A DNA stretch of 13,738 nucleotides from Treponema sp. (lineage in GTDB: Bacteria > Spirochaetota > Spirochaetia > Treponematales > Breznakiellaceae): positions 1 through 13,738 of the forward strand of contig JAITBO010000127.1 of NCBI GenBank assembly GCA_031283505.1, given 5' to 3'. The position numbers were made by a program, and so were the translations under genes. Under the pieces are notes generated by a model, which was not told where the DNA came from, made no database searches, and saw only the letters and a list, made by a program, of their open reading frames with translations. Shown piece by piece: positions 13,661 through 13,738 of this stretch. Each line of letters starts with the position of its first letter. The stretch's first letter is position 1.

Positions 13661-13738
13661 ATGATGAGCAGCAAAGAGCTGGCCCGGCTGTCGGTTATTA
13701 AGGGCGCTCTGGACGGGGTCTACACGGCAAAGCAAGCG
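13661..13738 (+). CDS. Probable transposase, N-terminal end only
   Basis: Open to the window edge, 26 codons visible: MMSSKELARLSVIKGALDGV, then YTAKQA. The segment reads like the first helices of a helix-turn-helix domain as found at the N terminus of ISNCY/IS481-like transposases, where a SxKELxRLxVI opening is followed by an EA/KQA turn. AGGAGG at 13645-13650 lies 10 nt before this ATG; an ATG at 13652 is only one base from it and so unlikely, and ATG 13664 is also possible. Divergent from dctP. The family call rests on a short stretch and should be held lightly. Confidence 0.5.
   Translation, partial: MMSSKELARLSVIKGALDGVYTAKQA

Overview
This 13.7 kb chromosomal window looks like a spirochaete, most likely a treponeme of the gut or termite-gut kind. 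The evidence is a secreted binding protein whose signal peptide ends in FAGGQQ, a BspA-type leucine-rich-repeat lipoprotein, many short palindromic repeats between genes, and high-GC coding DNA. The genus-level call is inference from style, not from a marker gene.

Layout. (1) 33-2027, + strand: a mosaic surface lipoprotein with a lipobox, three tandem beta-rich repeats, an Asp/Gly-rich linker and four BspA-type LRRs. (2) 2031-2555: five tandem units of about 105 bp, each holding four short hairpins. Several stems keep pairing through compensatory changes. (3) 2717-10470, - strand: a histidine operon in the order hisL leader, hisG, hisB, hisH, hisF, hisA-hisI-hisE (one fused protein), hisC, hisD, then a radical SAM gene that starts on the base after the hisD stop. 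(4) 10502-13498, - strand: a TRAP transporter, dctP-dctQ-dctM, with a strong sigma70-type promoter before dctP. (5) 13661 to the end, + strand: the first codons of a probable transposase.

How it works together. The eight his genes from hisG to hisD encode nine of the ten classical activities from PRPP + ATP to histidine. Only histidinol-phosphate phosphatase (HisN) is not recognisable here. The operon is tightly packed (4-nt and 7-nt overlaps, gaps of 0, 9, 11 and 30 nt), apart from a 73-nt hisC-hisD gap filled by a palindromic repeat. Between dctM and hisG lies a complete-looking transcription attenuator that I read by eye and that no long reading frame reveals. It has a 23-codon leader peptide with four consecutive His codons, a rho-independent terminator with a 9-bp stem and a run of nine U ending one base before the hisG Shine-Dalgarno, and an upstream segment able to pair with the terminator's 5' arm. 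The predicted promoter puts transcription start almost on the leader ATG, so the leader peptide may be translated from a leaderless message.

Most worth a second look: the his attenuator, the HisA-HisI-HisE fusion, the covarying hairpin array, the radical SAM gene coupled to hisD, and the palindromic elements placed just after the stop codons of hisC and dctP.
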